15,497 nt of DNA from contig JAKSDL010000489.1 in assembly GCA_022360105.1 (NCBI GenBank), positions 1 through 15,497 of the forward strand, in the 5' to 3' direction. This stretch comes from Pseudomonadota bacterium (lineage in GTDB: Bacteria; SAR324; XYD2-FULL-50-16; JAHJRI01). Shown here in pieces: positions 13,972 to 15,497 of this stretch. The notes under the pieces are model-generated. The model had not been told where the DNA came from, searched no databases, and was given only the letters and a program-made list of their open reading frames with translations. Every line of letters begins with the position of its first letter. Position 1 is the first letter of the stretch. The translations under genes were made by a program, and so were the position numbers.

Positions 13972-15497
13972 ATGAATCTAGGCAAAATAAAACTTCGAAC
14001 CCTAGTCTTTGGGAACACCGGATTATTAATGATTTTGATGCTTGTTGTTTCGGGAATAGCTTTGCAAAGGATGAACACCATTGGTTTGGAATTGAAAGAG
14101 ATCGCTGAAGAACATATCCCCTTAATTGAAAAAATCACCAAAATTACCGAAGGTCAGTTGTTTCAAGCCATTGAATTTGAACGGTCCTTGCGGTTCGGGG
14201 ATAAGATAGCTGCAGATACAGCCGCACTAAGGCGATATGAGCAAGCTAAAGAAGCTTTTGGGAAAAATGCGAAATCAGTGGACCAATGGATCATTGAAGC
14301 AGAAAACATCGCAGAGGAAGGCATTCAAAAGGCTCTTTCTGATCAAAACCGGAGAGAATTTACCAAGATTTATGAGCACTTGAAACTGATTGAAAATGAG
14401 CATTTGGATTTTGAAAAGCTTGTCCATCAAGTCTATCAATTGTTTGAAGAGGGGAAAATAGAAGAGGCCTTTGTCCTGGCTGAAAAAGTAGAAATTGAGG
14501 AAAAGGATCTGGATAAGGAACTCACTACTTTTTTGGATGAAGTGGAGAAGTTTACCGAAGCATCCCTGGTTTCGGCAGAACAGCATGAAGAAAACGCTTT
14601 TTTCCTTGTTTTAGTCTTGGTCGTCATCTCATTTTTTGTTGGATTGTTAATTACCTTTGCCATCGGACTTCATATTTCCAAATCTCTCAATACCTCTGTT
14701 GATTTTGCCAATTCCATTGCCAAAGGAGATTTTAGCAACAGTATCGAGCTGACGCGCAAGGATGAAATAGGAACTCTTTTCAAAGCAATGAATGACATGA
14801 AGGAGAAGATCGGAATGATTATAAGCGATATTGGCGATCTCACGGATTTAACCAAACAGGGCAATCTGGAAGCACGAGCTGATGCTTCCAAACATGAAGG
14901 AGAATTCTCCCGGATTGTATCCGGAATCAACGAAACCCTGGACGCTTTGATAACGCCTTTAAATGTAACCGCAACTCATATCAATAGAATCAGTAAAGGC
15001 GACATGCCGGATACAATTACCGAAGCCTGGCCAGGCGATTTTAATGAAATCAAAAACAGTTTGAACCTGTTGATCAATTCCATAAATCACATAACAGAGT
15101 TGTCAGAAAGCATTGCGAGTGGGAATTTGCAGGTCGAAGTCAACGAGCGCTCGGGAGGCGACAAATTGATGCAGGCGATCAGGAAAATGGTCAATAGTCT
15201 GGTAGATATCACTTCCGATATTGGTTCTTTAATTCAAGCCGCAAAGGAAGGTCAACTCAGCACCAGGGCAGACGCTTCCAAACACGAAGGTGAATTTTCG
15301 AATATTGTGGAAGGTGTCAATCAAACGCTGGAAGCGGTTGTGTTACCTCTAACGACCGCAGGAAATCTTGTGGAACGCATAAGCAAAGGAGATATACCGG
15401 GTATCATTACTGAAGCCTGGGAGGGAGACTATAACAATTTAAAAAACAGCCTGAATGAATTAATTGACTCTTCCAATCGACTGGTAAACCTGTCAGA
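13972..15497 (+). CDS. Poly-HAMP transmembrane chemoreceptor (MCP-like), 3' end outside the window
   Basis: 508 codons are visible from the ATG at 13972, which has AAGGTGAT just upstream; the frame is open to the window edge. There is a TM helix (about 12-35), an extracytoplasmic mostly helical segment (36-208) resembling a four-helix-bundle ligand domain, and a second TM helix (209-232). A HAMP domain follows (about 232-285; DFANSIAKGDFSNSIELTRK then DEIGTLFKAMNDM). Two HAMP-like modules follow, with period 130 residues: RADASKHEGEFS at 302 recurs at 432, and ISKGD(M/I)P...ITEAW.GD at about 343 recurs at about 473. The DNA is repeated too. Such arrays are typical of methyl-accepting chemotaxis proteins of Desulfobacterota-like bacteria. 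The MA signalling domain is not in view, so a poly-HAMP histidine kinase remains possible. No chemotaxis genes adjoin it. Confidence 0.82.
   Translation, partial: MNLGKIKLRTLVFGNTGLLMILMLVVSGIALQRMNTIGLELKEIAEEHIPLIEKITKITEGQLFQAIEFERSLRFGDKIAADTAALRRYEQAKEAFGKNAKSVDQWIIEAENIAEEGIQKALSDQNRREFTKIYEHLKLIENEHLDFEKLVHQVYQLFEEGKIEEAFVLAEKVEIEEKDLDKELTTFLDEVEKFTEASLVSAEQHEENAFFLVLVLVVISFFVGLLITFAIGLHISKSLNTSVDFANSIAKGDFSNSIELTRKDEIGTLFKAMNDMKEKIGMIISDIGDLTDLTKQGNLEARADASKHEGEFSRIVSGINETLDALITPLNVTATHINRISKGDMPDTITEAWPGDFNEIKNSLNLLINSINHITELSESIASGNLQVEVNERSGGDKLMQAIRKMVNSLVDITSDIGSLIQAAKEGQLSTRADASKHEGEFSNIVEGVNQTLEAVVLPLTTAGNLVERISKGDIPGIITEAWEGDYNNLKNSLNELIDSSNRLVNLS

Overview
The window looks like an accessory stretch of a Gram-negative-type bacterial chromosome of moderate-to-low G+C. 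Repeats, one-gene transcription units and signalling genes predominate; no rRNA, tRNA, CRISPR array or intact transposase is visible. The lineage cannot be fixed. Membrane-bound LytTR regulators and a mix of starts with and without Shine-Dalgarno sequences recall FCB-group bacteria (Bacteroidota, Calditrichota and relatives). The poly-HAMP receptor and the interspersed 'GTGACAG...CTGTCAC' palindromes are also common in Desulfobacterota-like genomes.

Layout. At 1-1420 is an aldehyde dehydrogenase missing only its first few codons. From 1421 to 6712 lies a repeat-rich segment: a 191-bp sequence occurs at 1643-1833 and again, about 96% identical in the same orientation, at 6522-6712. Between the copies sit a TPR/signal-peptidase-like protein lacking both catalytic dyad residues (2003-2761, minus), a hemolysin III/TrhA membrane protein (3405-4070, plus), a large exported ankyrin-repeat protein (4194-6464, minus), REP-like palindromes, an 85-bp second repeat and a probable gene remnant. 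The second 191-bp copy ends at the start codon of a GNAT/FemAB-like acyltransferase (6711-7808). This gene converges, 1 nt apart, on an EamA/DMT-family transporter (7810-8709, minus).

At 9003-9588 (minus) is a RelE/HigB-type toxin-antitoxin pair in toxin-first order. An AraC-family regulator without a sensor domain follows (9661-10251). On the minus strand from 13438 down to 10364 are three linked genes: a four-TM LytTR transcription factor, a secreted class C beta-lactamase-fold serine hydrolase, and a tandem NTF2-like protein. The last two share a reading frame and are separated by one TAA plus ten sense codons, so they look like one ancestral fusion gene. Upstream of the hydrolase is a direct repeat with a 21-bp period, the spacing typical of LytTR binding sites. 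The most coherent local system is therefore a membrane LytTR sensor/regulator controlling a secreted serine hydrolase with an NTF2-like tail.

From 13972 to the window end runs the N-terminal part of a chemoreceptor with a periplasmic helical domain and HAMP-rich tandem modules of 130 residues; its signalling domain lies outside the window.
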